Notes: a model not told the origin generated them from the letters alone. 16,153 nucleotides of DNA from Candidatus Sifarchaeum marinoarchaea (GCA_016294985.1 JAECRW010000020.1:1-16153), one strand, 5' to 3'. Shown: positions 1-9,500, numbered from the stretch's first letter. Numbers and translations: made by a program.

Positions 1-22
1 TTTCTCGTGACTAATCACAACT

Positions 23-595
23 GTGGAGGTGTATAAAATTTCAAATAACAATGATGAATTTCACACCGATGAAAAGATACCTGATGAATCTCACACCGAT
101 GAAAAGATACCTGATGAATCTGTTTTAAAAGAAGGCGATGAGTTACCTCCGAATGAGGAGCCAGATTTTGATATAGACTTTGATGATGAACTCAGCTTAG
201 AATTAGAATTAGAAGACGAAGTTTTTGATGAAGAAACTCTCACTCGTCGTCTTGTATTTATGTCACCTATTGTAAATTATGTAAGGGCAAAAATGAAAGA
301 CATAGCTAATACAAGTTTTTACACGAGTGGTGAAGCTAAAAAGGCACTTATTGAGGTTGCCGATCAATATTTAAAGGAAATGCTTGATCCTCTATGCCAG
401 GAACTGGTTAGTATTATGTTTCTTACACAAAGAAGGACCATTGGTAGAGGACATGTGGCATATGCTATGGAACATGTGTTTAAACTCTTTATTAATAGGC
501 TCTGGGATGAGAATGTGCTCAAAGCTAGAGCAAATCTTATTAGCAAGATCTTTAAGGTCCAAATAGAAGACGAAACCAGCTCTAAAGAAACATAA
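23..595 (+). CDS. Histone-fold protein with long acidic N-terminal tail
   Basis: The C-terminal part (about residues 79-153) reads as a histone fold. Helix 1 starts at SPIVNYVRAKMKDIA (81-95), a long helix 2 spans about 103-134, loop 2 contains RRTI (137-140), and helix 3 spans about 142-153. RRTI matches the RKTI-type DNA-contact loop of archaeal histones. A further helical extension runs to about residue 178. In front lies an acidic tail: residues 11-72 contain 29 Asp/Glu out of 62, including a duplicated HTDEKIPDES decapeptide. Classical archaeal histones are under 70 residues and tailless, so this 190-residue form is unusual. The expected role is DNA packaging or histone-like dimerisation; the acidic tail could instead bind basic partners. 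The start is uncertain. An in-frame TGA at 8-10 limits it; GTG at 23 and GTG at 29 are possible, and a GGAGGTG at 25-31 would ideally serve a start near 38 (ATT). The next in-frame ATG is at 260, which would remove the tail. It is transcribed towards the topoisomerase genes but has its own spacing from them. Confidence 0.75.
   Translation: MEVYKISNNNDEFHTDEKIPDESHTDEKIPDESVLKEGDELPPNEEPDFDIDFDDELSLELELEDEVFDEETLTRRLVFMSPIVNYVRAKMKDIANTSFYTSGEAKKALIEVADQYLKEMLDPLCQELVSIMFLTQRRTIGRGHVAYAMEHVFKLFINRLWDENVLKARANLISKIFKVQIEDETSSKET
61..120 (+). repeat. Exact 30-bp tandem duplication inside the histone tail
   Basis: Positions 61-90 and 91-120 are identical 30-mers. Each begins TCACACCGATG and ends CTGATGAATC. 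They encode two consecutive HTDEKIPDES units. The sequence just before (GATGAATT at 53-60) resembles the end of the unit, suggesting an older partial copy. The unit is in frame, so it lengthens the acidic tail by ten residues without disrupting it. Confidence 0.95.
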
Positions 596-609
596 GACTT
601 ATTTTGTGG

Positions 610-625
610 TTTAAAAATATAAAAG
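610..625 (+). promoter_or_regulatory. Candidate TATA element upstream of top6B
   Basis: The gap 596-662 is strongly AT-rich and contains TTTAAAAATATAAAAG at 610-625, which resembles an archaeal TATA box. Initiation about 25 bases downstream would fall near 640-650 and give a short leader containing AGGT (653-656), six bases before the ATG at 663. A second AT-rich run (CTTTAATATA, 631-640) is a weaker alternative. The assignment rests on composition and position only. Confidence 0.4.
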
Positions 626-662
626 ACGGTCTTTAATATAGTTAATTGAAGTAGGTAATCCT

Positions 663-2345
663 ATGACATCAGATAAAGTAGAAACTCTGTCCGCAGCCCA
701 ATGGTTCAAAGAAAACAGCGAAATTGCAGGTTTTGATAACCCTGGAAAAAGCACCTTCACCAGCGTCAGAGAGTTGGTCGAAAACAGTCTTGATGCATGT
801 GATGACGATATTCAATTACTTCAAATGCGTGGAGAAGAAATTGAGTATCCAAATATCAACGTTGTCATCCATCCTGTCAGTCATGAACGCATCCGTCAAA
901 AAATACTCGCAAATCTGGATGGAGGTGGATCTGGCCCGGTCTTAGAAGGTATTGAAGATTTCGAAATTGAACATGATCCCAGCGAAAAATATTACGTCAT
1001 TGAAGTTGGAGATAATGGTCCTGGAATCTATCATGATCTCATAAGTCTAGTGTTCGGCACTGTTTTTACAGGTACCAAGTATGGCATCAAACAAGGACGA
1101 GGAAGATTTGGCATGGGAGCAAAAATGGCGATGATACATGCTCAGAAAACCACCGGCTTAGACACGGAGATATGGTCAGCCACGAGAGATGTTTCTGAAG
1201 AAAGTTATTTCCGCATAAAAATTGACCTCAAATCAAACTCTCCGATATACACAACGCAAAAAATTATTCCAGATAAGCCTTGGCATGGCTTACGAATGCG
1301 ACTGTATCTTGGTGGTAACTTAATTTGGGCGAAACAACGCATTCTGGAATATTTTAAGCAGATGTCCCTTGTCACCCCATATGTTAACTTCCGTTTGGTA
1401 ATTGGAGACGAGAAATACCTCTTTCAACGGGTAACGGATGAAATTCCTCCTCTCCCCATAGAAACGAAACCTCATCCGCACGGCATAGATATCGAAGAAT
1501 TGAAAGAAATGGTAAAGAGATACCCTAGAAAATACGTTATTAAGAATGAAAGAAATGAAGGATTCCCCACTTTAGCAGAATTCCTCCACATTGATTTTCA
1601 AGGGATCGGTGAGGGCACTGCCAAAAAATTCTTGCGCTACAAAGTAGATATAGCCCCCAATATGCCACTCAATGAGTTAAACGAAGCTCATATTTTCAAA
1701 TTATCACAAGCTATGTCCACTTATGATGATTTTCCCGCTCCAGATAGTAGTTGTCTTTCAATATTACCTCATGAAAGTTTAGAGCAGGCAGCTAATGCTC
1801 TTCTGGAGCCAGAGTATATTAACAGTGTTACTGGTAAAATTATAGCTATTAAAGGACATCCGGTGCACATTACCACTTCCGTAGCTTTTGGAGGAAATAT
1901 TCCGACCGGTGCCACCCTTTATCGGTTTGCGAACCGAATTCCGCTCCTATTCAAAGAAAGAAGCGATGTTTGCTACAAGGCACTTGAAGAGGCTAACATA
2001 AAGCGCTATATTGATATAAATGTGCACGGAGTTACTGTTATGGTGAGTGTAGTCTCAACACGGATACCCTATCAAGATGCTGCGAAAGATTTCATTGCAG
2101 ACTACGATGAATTGCGCGAAACAATCAAATTAAGCATGCAAAAGGCGTTCAGAGGCATTAAAACCTATGTATCGCGTAGAGAAGAGGAAAAAAAGAAAGA
2201 GCAGGAGTTTGAGAAATTAAAAGAACATGCTAATCGATTGGGAGTATCTTTAGCAAAAATAACAAAAGGAATACCAATGTCTGAATCAGAAATACAGTCT
2301 AGATTAATGAAAATTATCATGTCTGAATACAGCATAGATAAATGA
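663..2345 (+). CDS. top6B: DNA topoisomerase VI subunit B (conventional-size copy)
   Basis: This is the ATPase subunit of the type IIB topoisomerase, which binds ATP, dimerises as a gate and drives strand passage by the A2B2 enzyme. The GHKL ATPase motifs are intact: N box RELVENSLDA with Glu37 and Asn41, G1 box GDNGPG with Asp117, and glycine-rich lid GRGRFGMGAK (145-154). The H2TH-like segment lies near 301-330 with a GIGEGTA hairpin (314-320). The transducer domain (about 390-500) contains GGNIPTGATLYRFANRIPL and the likely switch lysine Lys475 in QDAAK. The length of 560 residues is close to the roughly 530 usual for the family. The distance from the N box to G1 is about 40 residues longer than in Sulfolobus Top6B. 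ATG at 663 is preceded by AGGT at a suitable distance. The stop lies 12 bases before the top6A start, so the two are surely co-transcribed. It is a paralogue of the first 530 or so residues of the giant gene downstream. Confidence 0.97.
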   Translation: MTSDKVETLSAAQWFKENSEIAGFDNPGKSTFTSVRELVENSLDACDDDIQLLQMRGEEIEYPNINVVIHPVSHERIRQKILANLDGGGSGPVLEGIEDFEIEHDPSEKYYVIEVGDNGPGIYHDLISLVFGTVFTGTKYGIKQGRGRFGMGAKMAMIHAQKTTGLDTEIWSATRDVSEESYFRIKIDLKSNSPIYTTQKIIPDKPWHGLRMRLYLGGNLIWAKQRILEYFKQMSLVTPYVNFRLVIGDEKYLFQRVTDEIPPLPIETKPHPHGIDIEELKEMVKRYPRKYVIKNERNEGFPTLAEFLHIDFQGIGEGTAKKFLRYKVDIAPNMPLNELNEAHIFKLSQAMSTYDDFPAPDSSCLSILPHESLEQAANALLEPEYINSVTGKIIAIKGHPVHITTSVAFGGNIPTGATLYRFANRIPLLFKERSDVCYKALEEANIKRYIDINVHGVTVMVSVVSTRIPYQDAAKDFIADYDELRETIKLSMQKAFRGIKTYVSRREEEKKKEQEFEKLKEHANRLGVSLAKITKGIPMSESEIQSRLMKIIMSEYSIDK

Positions 2346-2357
2346 GAGGGAGTATAC

Positions 2358-3521
2358 ATGAGCCAAACCTCACAAAATTTGAAGATTATAGAAGAACTAC
2401 AAAAGTTAAAAAAAATAGAAATCGAAGCAATAAAAGCACCAAAAGACGCATTGAAAATCAAAGAACTTTCGCTAGAAGAAACTAAACAAGGGATAGAAGA
2501 TATTGCGCTAAACTTGCTGAGTTTATTAGATTTTGATGAACGCCCCGCAATATCAGTGCCTATCAGAAGTGCACAGAACACCATTGTCGATCAAGAGACA
2601 GGACATATATTTCTGGGTCATAATGCAGTCACTCGATCGCTAAGCCCAGCAAGTGTTAGGCAATTAGCGGTTTTAATACGCGTTGCAGATGGAATTCATG
2701 AACTTCTCACTTTAGGAAGGCATTCTACAAAACGTGAACTCTTTTATACCGATGTAAACCTTTTCCAAGATCAAACTATCAGTGATCGCGCTATAGAAGA
2801 TCTTGCAGTCACATTGAGGACCATTAGAAATGCCACCAATATTGTGGCTTCTGCTAAAGGGAAAATTATTGGACGAATCCGTTTTAGAGAAAGTGGTGAT
2901 CTCATCGATTGTACGAAAATGGGGACCGGGGGAAAAGCCATCACACCTTTTCAGGAGCAAGTAGAGGATATAGACTCAGATGCTGAATTTGTCCTTCTTG
3001 TAGAGAAAGACGCTGCCTTTATGAGTCTTTCTGAAGCAAAAATTTACGATAGGTATCCCTGTATTCTCATGACCGGTATAGGCTCCCCAGATATAGCAAC
3101 CCGAATGATGCTCCGGAGAATCGTGGAAGAAACAGGAATTCCTGTATTTGCTATCATGGATGCTGACCCATACGGGCTTGAGATTTTACGCAGTTATACT
3201 TTTGGTAGCAAAGCTCTTGGTTACGAAACACCGTGGCTTGTTACCCAAAATATCTACTGGCTTGGTTTACGTCCAGAGGACATGCAAAATTACAAAATAC
3301 CAAAAGAGGTCTATATTCCGCTTACCGACGCCGATAGGAAGAAAGGAAAAGAGTTATTGGATGAAATATGGTTACAAAACAAACCGAAATGGGCAGAGCA
3401 ATTAAAATTGATGTTGAGAAGCGGTGTGAAGGCTGAAATTCAAGCCCTTGCATCAAAAGGGTTCGAATACATGACTGAAACATACCTACCGCAAAAACTT
3501 GAAAGCGCAGATTGGATTTAA
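2358..3521 (+). CDS. top6A: DNA topoisomerase VI subunit A (conventional copy)
   Basis: This is the DNA-cleaving subunit and the archaeal relative of Spo11. A winged-helix 5Y-CAP domain carries the catalytic tyrosine Tyr130 in TKRELFYTDVNLF, and a Toprim domain carries the metal-binding acids Glu216 (LLVEKDAAF) and Asp268/Asp270 (MDADPYG). Other family hallmarks are CTKMGTGGKAITP (185-197) and a C-terminus ending in SADWI. The length of 387 residues is normal. The N-terminal 50 residues are charged and helical, as in other Top6A proteins, with no extra domain. A good ribosome-binding site, GAGGGAG (2346-2352), lies five bases before the ATG and overlaps the tail of top6B, indicating operon expression and likely coupled translation. 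It is clearly paralogous to the last gene of the cluster. All residues needed for cleavage are present, so it should be an active subunit. Confidence 0.98.
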   Translation: MSQTSQNLKIIEELQKLKKIEIEAIKAPKDALKIKELSLEETKQGIEDIALNLLSLLDFDERPAISVPIRSAQNTIVDQETGHIFLGHNAVTRSLSPASVRQLAVLIRVADGIHELLTLGRHSTKRELFYTDVNLFQDQTISDRAIEDLAVTLRTIRNATNIVASAKGKIIGRIRFRESGDLIDCTKMGTGGKAITPFQEQVEDIDSDAEFVLLVEKDAAFMSLSEAKIYDRYPCILMTGIGSPDIATRMMLRRIVEETGIPVFAIMDADPYGLEILRSYTFGSKALGYETPWLVTQNIYWLGLRPEDMQNYKIPKEVYIPLTDADRKKGKELLDEIWLQNKPKWAEQLKLMLRSGVKAEIQALASKGFEYMTETYLPQKLESADWI

Positions 3522-3569
3522 CGTACTATAATCGATTAAATTGAAAAAAAAAGATTGTGTGATTGAGAA

Positions 3570-6461
3570 TTGTCAAAGAATGAATCAAAAACGGCCAAAA
3601 AACGATCTACCAAAGTAAGTAGTTCTAAAACTTTATCCTTTAAGGACGTAGAACAAAAACTCATAGACGAGGATATACAAACTATTGAACGACTCATTGA
3701 TGAATTAAAAGGCCAGGATGAAACAGTTGTAACACGTATTAAGAGACTCCTTGTTAGGCGAGGACAATTTGCCATTGATAGCTATATTCAGGCATTAAAA
3801 ACATCAAACGATCAAATTTATGAAAATGTTGTGGACGTTCTCTTGGAATTAGGAGAAGTTTCAGTTAGCCCACTAGTGCAATCTATAAGTGATCCAAGCG
3901 AGGAAATCAGAAATTCGTCAAAAAGTATTTTAATCCAAATCAGAAAACCTGCTGTCCCTTCATTAATACGGGCATTAGATGATCCAAGTGAAGAAATCAG
4001 AGACATTTCGAAAGAAATCTTGATCCAAATAGGAAAACCCAGTGTCAATCCATTGCTACAAGCTTTAGGTGATCCAAGTGAAGAAATCAGAGACACTTCG
4101 AAAGAAATCTTGACCCAAATAGGAAAACCTGCTGTAGATCCTTTACTTGAACTTTTATTGATAGCAAAACAAGAAATGAAACAAGACGTTAGAGAAATTT
4201 TGATTAACATTGGTGAGCCAGTAGTCCGTCCCTTAATGAATATTTTAAAGGAGCCACATATAGATACTGAAGAGCTAGAAAACATACTGATCCAAATAGG
4301 AGAAGTTGGTGTCAAAACACTCATCAAAGGATTAAAAGAGCCAGATCCAATAATAAGGAGAAATGTCGAGAAACTTATTCTTCATATTGGTGAAGCCAGT
4401 ACACCTCTTTTACTCAATGTTGCCAAAGATAAAGATGAAGACGTAGCGACACTAGCAAAAAATATCATTCGAAAAATGGGTCGAACTGGCATAAAACCAT
4501 TAATCGAAATTATTCAGATAACCAAAAAATCGCCAGAAAAAAACACAAAGCTAATAGAAACCATTAACTTACTAGGAGAAATAAGTTCCTTGCAGGAAAC
4601 ACAAGTCTTTTTAAGTAGTTTAAATGCCCCATCAGAAATGGAAACAGATGAAAAGGTTGTTTCTCAGATTGTTAGTCAATCAATTAATACTTTACTCCCA
4701 TTACTTCAGTATAATGATGATACAGATGTTCAAAGAAGCGCTATCCAAGCACTAGGAGAAATTGGAGAGCCAATTGTTTTAGATCCACTCATTAACCTTT
4801 TAAATTCGCCCTCATGGCAAATACGTGCAGATGCAAGAGACGTTATTTCTCGGTTAAGAATAGATAAATCTCGTTCAGACGAAGAAAAAAAAGAAATTAT
4901 TTTTAAGAATTTCCCTGAGTTCAAGCAATATCCATCGATTGAAGATATTCTCAAACAATATATAAAAGGAAGCATTTCAAGCGATAAAATACTGACAGAG
5001 ATTGGAACTGTATTTAACATGCCTGAGGAAGACGTACTATATCATTTTGATGGTATGTTTTTAGATTTTAATATAATTATTGAAAAATTAATTACCGTGC
5101 TTCAAGATCCGCCTAAACCAGATATAAAGATAACAGATCTAAAAAGACAACTGATTATTGAGAGGAATCCTGATTTTCAACAATTTGATGCACTTGAAGA
5201 AATTTTTCATCAATTCAAAATGGGTAATTATAACTACGAGCAACTGATCGAAAAGTTAAGAGATGTATTCAATATACCTGAAGAAGAAGGATTTCTTTTA
5301 TTCCTTAATGATTTATTTCCCGAATTGAATTATATGCGAGAAAACATGATTTTACTTCTTAGCAAATTTAAAGATGATCGAATTATTGAATACTTACTCA
5401 GTATGGCTGAAGACAGAAACCCCCGCATTCGGTGGATATCTGCATGGTCTCTAAGAAACCATATTAATAAAAAAGTCCTAAAATTTTTTTCGGATCGAAT
5501 AAAGAATCCGACTTACGAAAAACATGAGCGGTGGATGTCAGTAATTGGACTTGGAAAGGTAAAGGACAATGAGACTATAGATGTTTTGCTTAAGGGCGTA
5601 AAAGATCCAGATGATGACATCGCACGCTGGTCATCCTATGCCTTAGTCAAAATTGGGACTCCTGCAATCATTCCTCTTGTCGATACTCTCAAAGAAGTTG
5701 GAGATGCGGATTCTTTAGAAAATGCCAAAGAAACATTAGTGAAACTTGGAAAAGAGACGGTTATTCCACTTATACAAAAATTAGACAATGCTGAGGAATT
5801 CTTTTTTGAAAATATTAGCGATACCTTATTGGCAATAGGTAAACCTGCTGTTAAACCTTTGATTAACTCGCTAAACAGTCCAGACAAAAACCTAACAGAA
5901 CGCTACATGAAGATCCTGGCGTGTTTTGGCGAAGACGCAATTACTGCTTTAATCAATGCACTTGGACATAAGGATGATAAAATCAAGAAAAATGCGATGA
6001 AGATCCTCTATAACATGGGTGATATTGTTATCCAACCATTAATTCAGGCGTTAGAGAAGAAAGATAGAAGTATTAACGCGATGAAAATTCTCCATAAAAT
6101 GGGAGATGCAAGTATACCTTCACTAATAAACTCATTTGAAGGATCATCCACGAACTTAAAGCGCATTATTATAACCTTATTATCTGAAATGTCACCAAAA
6201 TCCATTAAGCCTCTCATACATGCTCTTAACGAATCAAAGGAAAAAGCTGAAAATGCGAAAATTGCTCTATCAAAAATTGAGGAGAATGCAATAGCTAAAG
6301 AACTCCTTTCGATATCAAATGGAAAAGATTTTTCGACAATGCATAAAATCCTTGAAGGTGAAAAGGAATTTAGAGATCTGGCGTTTCGAATCAAACGATT
6401 GAGAGAACGTGAAAAGAGAAAAATGAAAATTGTAAATGAAAACAAAAAAGAGCATACTTAA
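3570..6461 (+). CDS. Large HEAT-repeat protein with a central duplicated module
   Basis: This 963-residue protein is built mostly from HEAT repeats of the PBS-lyase type with a spacing near 30 residues. An N-terminal block spans about residues 60-440 (units such as DPSEEIRDISKEILIQIGKP) and a C-terminal block about 600-930. Between them sit two copies of a non-HEAT module about 86 residues apart, starting at NFPEFKQYPSIEDIL (447) and NPDFQQFDALEEIF (533), each ending in a VFN[MI]PEE motif. The N-terminus (residues 3-24) and C-terminus (about 937-961) are basic. There is no signal peptide, membrane span or catalytic motif, so it is presumably a cytoplasmic or chromosomal scaffold. TTG at 3570 is the only practical start: an in-frame TGA sits six bases upstream and no strong ribosome-binding site is visible. 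It lies between two topoisomerase VI gene pairs on the same strand, suggesting a partner of one or both enzymes or a chromosome-organising factor. The partner role is inference. Confidence 0.85.
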   Translation: MSKNESKTAKKRSTKVSSSKTLSFKDVEQKLIDEDIQTIERLIDELKGQDETVVTRIKRLLVRRGQFAIDSYIQALKTSNDQIYENVVDVLLELGEVSVSPLVQSISDPSEEIRNSSKSILIQIRKPAVPSLIRALDDPSEEIRDISKEILIQIGKPSVNPLLQALGDPSEEIRDTSKEILTQIGKPAVDPLLELLLIAKQEMKQDVREILINIGEPVVRPLMNILKEPHIDTEELENILIQIGEVGVKTLIKGLKEPDPIIRRNVEKLILHIGEASTPLLLNVAKDKDEDVATLAKNIIRKMGRTGIKPLIEIIQITKKSPEKNTKLIETINLLGEISSLQETQVFLSSLNAPSEMETDEKVVSQIVSQSINTLLPLLQYNDDTDVQRSAIQALGEIGEPIVLDPLINLLNSPSWQIRADARDVISRLRIDKSRSDEEKKEIIFKNFPEFKQYPSIEDILKQYIKGSISSDKILTEIGTVFNMPEEDVLYHFDGMFLDFNIIIEKLITVLQDPPKPDIKITDLKRQLIIERNPDFQQFDALEEIFHQFKMGNYNYEQLIEKLRDVFNIPEEEGFLLFLNDLFPELNYMRENMILLLSKFKDDRIIEYLLSMAEDRNPRIRWISAWSLRNHINKKVLKFFSDRIKNPTYEKHERWMSVIGLGKVKDNETIDVLLKGVKDPDDDIARWSSYALVKIGTPAIIPLVDTLKEVGDADSLENAKETLVKLGKETVIPLIQKLDNAEEFFFENISDTLLAIGKPAVKPLINSLNSPDKNLTERYMKILACFGEDAITALINALGHKDDKIKKNAMKILYNMGDIVIQPLIQALEKKDRSINAMKILHKMGDASIPSLINSFEGSSTNLKRIIITLLSEMSPKSIKPLIHALNESKEKAENAKIALSKIEENAIAKELLSISNGKDFSTMHKILEGEKEFRDLAFRIKRLREREKRKMKIVNENKKEHT
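3891..4160 (+). repeat. Three tandem 90-bp HEAT-coding units, two nearly identical
   Basis: Units start at 3891, 3981 and 4071, each opening with GATCCAAG(C/T)GA(A/G)GAAATCAG. The first 60 bases of the second and third units differ at only three positions by direct comparison. The first unit is more diverged. Each encodes one 30-residue HEAT repeat beginning DPSEEIR. The near identity at DNA level points to a recent in-frame unit duplication, in contrast to the strongly diverged repeats elsewhere in the gene. Confidence 0.9.
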
Positions 6462-6510
6462 CAAATTTATCATCTCCATCTAAATGGGTGCAATTTAGCC
6501 GATTATTATC

Positions 6511-6518
6511 ATTTAAAC
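6511..6518 (+). promoter_or_regulatory. Candidate TATA element before the giant top6B gene
   Basis: The 6462-6543 gap contains ATTTAAAC at 6511-6518. An archaeal start site about 25 bases downstream would fall near 6537-6542, just before the TTG at 6544 and beyond the TTG at 6526. This would give the second topoisomerase pair its own promoter with an almost leaderless message. The motif is short and such runs are common in AT-rich DNA, so the call is weak. Confidence 0.3.
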
Positions 6519-6543
6519 GTGTTATTTGAAGAGGAAGTACAAA

Positions 6544-9500
6544 TTGGCTGTGATAGATGAAGTACAAATACGAAGTGCGGCAGATTTCTTCCATGACAAC
6601 AAGGCTATTGCCGGCTTTGACAACTCGATGAAATGTGTTTTTACATCAGTCCGTGAGCTAGTTGAGAACGGTCTTGACGCCTCCGAAAGGGCAGTTGCGT
6701 GGACCAAGAAAAGAATTAAACAAATGGAGGAAAAAGGCAAACCAATTCCTAAGGATTTAATGCAATGGGCTAAAAGACGTCCCTATATCTATGTTCACTT
6801 AAAAACTCTTGACGAATCTAAAATTGCAGAACTGTTGAAAGTAGAAGTTAGAGCGCTTGAGAGTCATCTTGATTTTTTGGAATTAACAGTACAAGATAAT
6901 GGTATCGGTGTGCCTTTTAATGACATACCAACATTATTTGGTCGCGTTTTAACTGGATCAAATTATGGGGCAAGACAAGCAAGAGGCCGATTTGGCTTAG
7001 GCGTTAAAATGGTTTTATTAAATGCTATGGCTACTGTCGATTTACCTATTAGAGTTAAGAGCCGACATATCACTCAGAAGTATACCTCTGACTTCAAAAT
7101 CTTAATTAATTTACAAAAAAACGAGCCAATCATTGTAGGCGGCTCAGGAGCCAAACTTGATGCAAAAGATCCAGAAGCGCTAAATGAACCGGGAACAAAG
7201 GTTGGTGTCACGTTTACAGGATCTTGGCGTCTTGCTAAAAAATGGGTGCTTGAGTATTTTCACGAATTATCTATTATTACGCCCTATGCAACTTTTGAAA
7301 TTCATCTTCCTGATTTGGAAGAACCAATAATTTACGAACGTGTTATTGATGAGATGCCACCATATCCCAAACTCACACAAATCCATCCTTGGGGCTGTGA
7401 CATCACCCAACTGAAACGTGAAATTGCAGCTACACGTTTAACTGGCGCAACTAACATGATTAAATTTATGATGCGTCATTTCCAACGTGTAAGTAAAAAA
7501 AAGGCAGAACAATTTCTTGAGTTAGTCAATATCGATCCTAATAAGAACCCAAGAGAATTATCAAGCGAAGAAATCCGAAGAATCGTTCATGATGGCTTTT
7601 TACGTTCAAAACCCGATGAAAAAAAAGTTAAGAAAGAGAAACCAAAAGGTGAAAAAAAATTCACATTTTTACCCCCAGAAGGCGCTGCTCTTTCACCCCT
7701 TACAGCAGAAAGCCTAGAAAGGGGACTTAAAGAAAGAGTTTCTCCAGAATTTACTGTTGCATCAACTCGACCAGCCGCCGCGTATGCGGGTCATCCATTT
7801 GTTGTTGAAGCTGCACTGGCTTATGGAGGTACACTTAAGAGCGGTGTTACAATTTATCGATATGCAAATCGAATTCCCTTGCTTTTTGGGACTGGAAATG
7901 ATGTAATTTCCAAAGTAGTTAATAGAGAAGTCGAATGGAAAACGTACAAAATCAATATTGACAATAGTCCTCTCGCAATTGCAGTATCTCTTGTATCTAC
8001 CAAAATCCCATTTCCCGAAACCTCAAAGGAGTATATTGCTGATGTAGATGAAATTAGAGAAGAAATCACTAAGGCTCTTCAGGCTCTTGGAAGAAACCTA
8101 AGGACCTTTCTTTCAAGAGTTGAACGTGCCCGCCGAGAACGAAAGAGATCATCCCAATTTGAGAAATGGGCAAATATAACTCTTCAAAATCTATTTGAAA
8201 TCACAAAAGACGATCCCAATACTCTCCCTGTAAATTTAGATACTCAAGCTGAGAAAATTGAAAAGGCTTTGATGACGGGGTACCCGCTTATTATCGAGCG
8301 AAACCGTCCAATCTCTTCACCGATTTCCTGTATCAATTATTGGCTTGAGCCTGATATCGAGAAAAAATTATCGAAAAAGGGAATTAAATCAGCATTTGAA
8401 TTTTTGGCTACGCCTACTAAAGATTTAGCAACCATAAAGGAGCTTAAACCAGAACGCGTCGAATACGTAAAACGAAATACCATTAAAATGTTTTCACAAA
8501 GCCCAGATGCACCTAATATCGCACAATTAGAATGGGTAGACCCTGAAATTGAATTATATCTTAATAAGAAATGGGTTAAGACACTTTACGATTTCCTTGT
8601 TACATCAAATTATACTATCGCCTCGATTCCTGGAATAGGCGCTAAGTTTATAGAATTTATAAAACAAGAAACACTTAAGAGTTTAAACAAAGAATTTTCT
8701 GTTTCTCTTTCTGAGATTCCTTGGATTGATCAAGAGATATTCAAAAAGCTGAAAAATCAAGAGATCTACACGCTCTTTGACTTAATTAATACTCCTAGTT
8801 CCCGATTATCATTCATTTCTGAATTAAGTCATGTTTTAATTGAAAATGAAAAGAAAAAGATCATGGAGACCTTCCAAGATCTTCAAGCAGGTATTAATGA
8901 AATCGACTGGATTGATAATTATATTGCGAACACACTTAGAGATATGGGGATTAACACAGTTTCCGAATTTCTCTTGTTCTCAACTCATGAACTTGAAAGT
9001 ATTGATCGAATGGTATTGAAAATCATTGATAACTCAAAACAGTTATTAATAGCCCAGATTTCGCAAGAAAATTTCCCATCTATAAGTCAATTCAAGTGGT
9101 ACACGCCAGAGATCGGTAAAAAGTTGGCAAAACGTAAAATTTTAACACGACTTGACTTTTTACTTTACCCAACCTCTCGTCTCGCGAGAGACAAAGATTT
9201 AATTCCAAATTTAATCCAATACGTGAAAGAAAAGATAGTTCAGGATCTCAATAATACACAAACGAAATCGCTCTCCGAAATGATATGGATAGAACCTCAT
9301 ATTGAAAATGCACTTGAAGAAAGAGATATTAGAACCATCTACGATTTCCTTACCGCTGACGTCCAAAAATTGTCTAAAATAAAGGGATTGACACTTTCTC
9401 AGATAGAACGAATAAAAACGAATATCGGAACACCTTTGAGCATTTTAACATTTGAAGGGACACCCTTTGATGAAGATACATTAGAAGAGTTAAGGTCGCA

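Noticed and set aside
2165..2584. Minus-strand open frame of 139 residues across the top6B-top6A junction
   Set aside because: It overlaps two certain genes in full and its Ser/Phe/Ile-rich product is typical of antisense to Lys/Glu-rich coding sequence.
663..3521. Defence system, MORC-like ATPase, or Topo VIII/Mini-A type enzyme
   Set aside because: Full-length Top6B (GHKL, H2TH, transducer) and Top6A (5Y-CAP, Toprim) domains match ordinary archaeal topoisomerase VI, and no nuclease, integrase or mobile-element gene is nearby.
3818..4327. Minus-strand open frame of 169 residues with internal repeats
   Set aside because: Its repeats mirror the HEAT-coding units on the plus strand; no independent family is recognisable.
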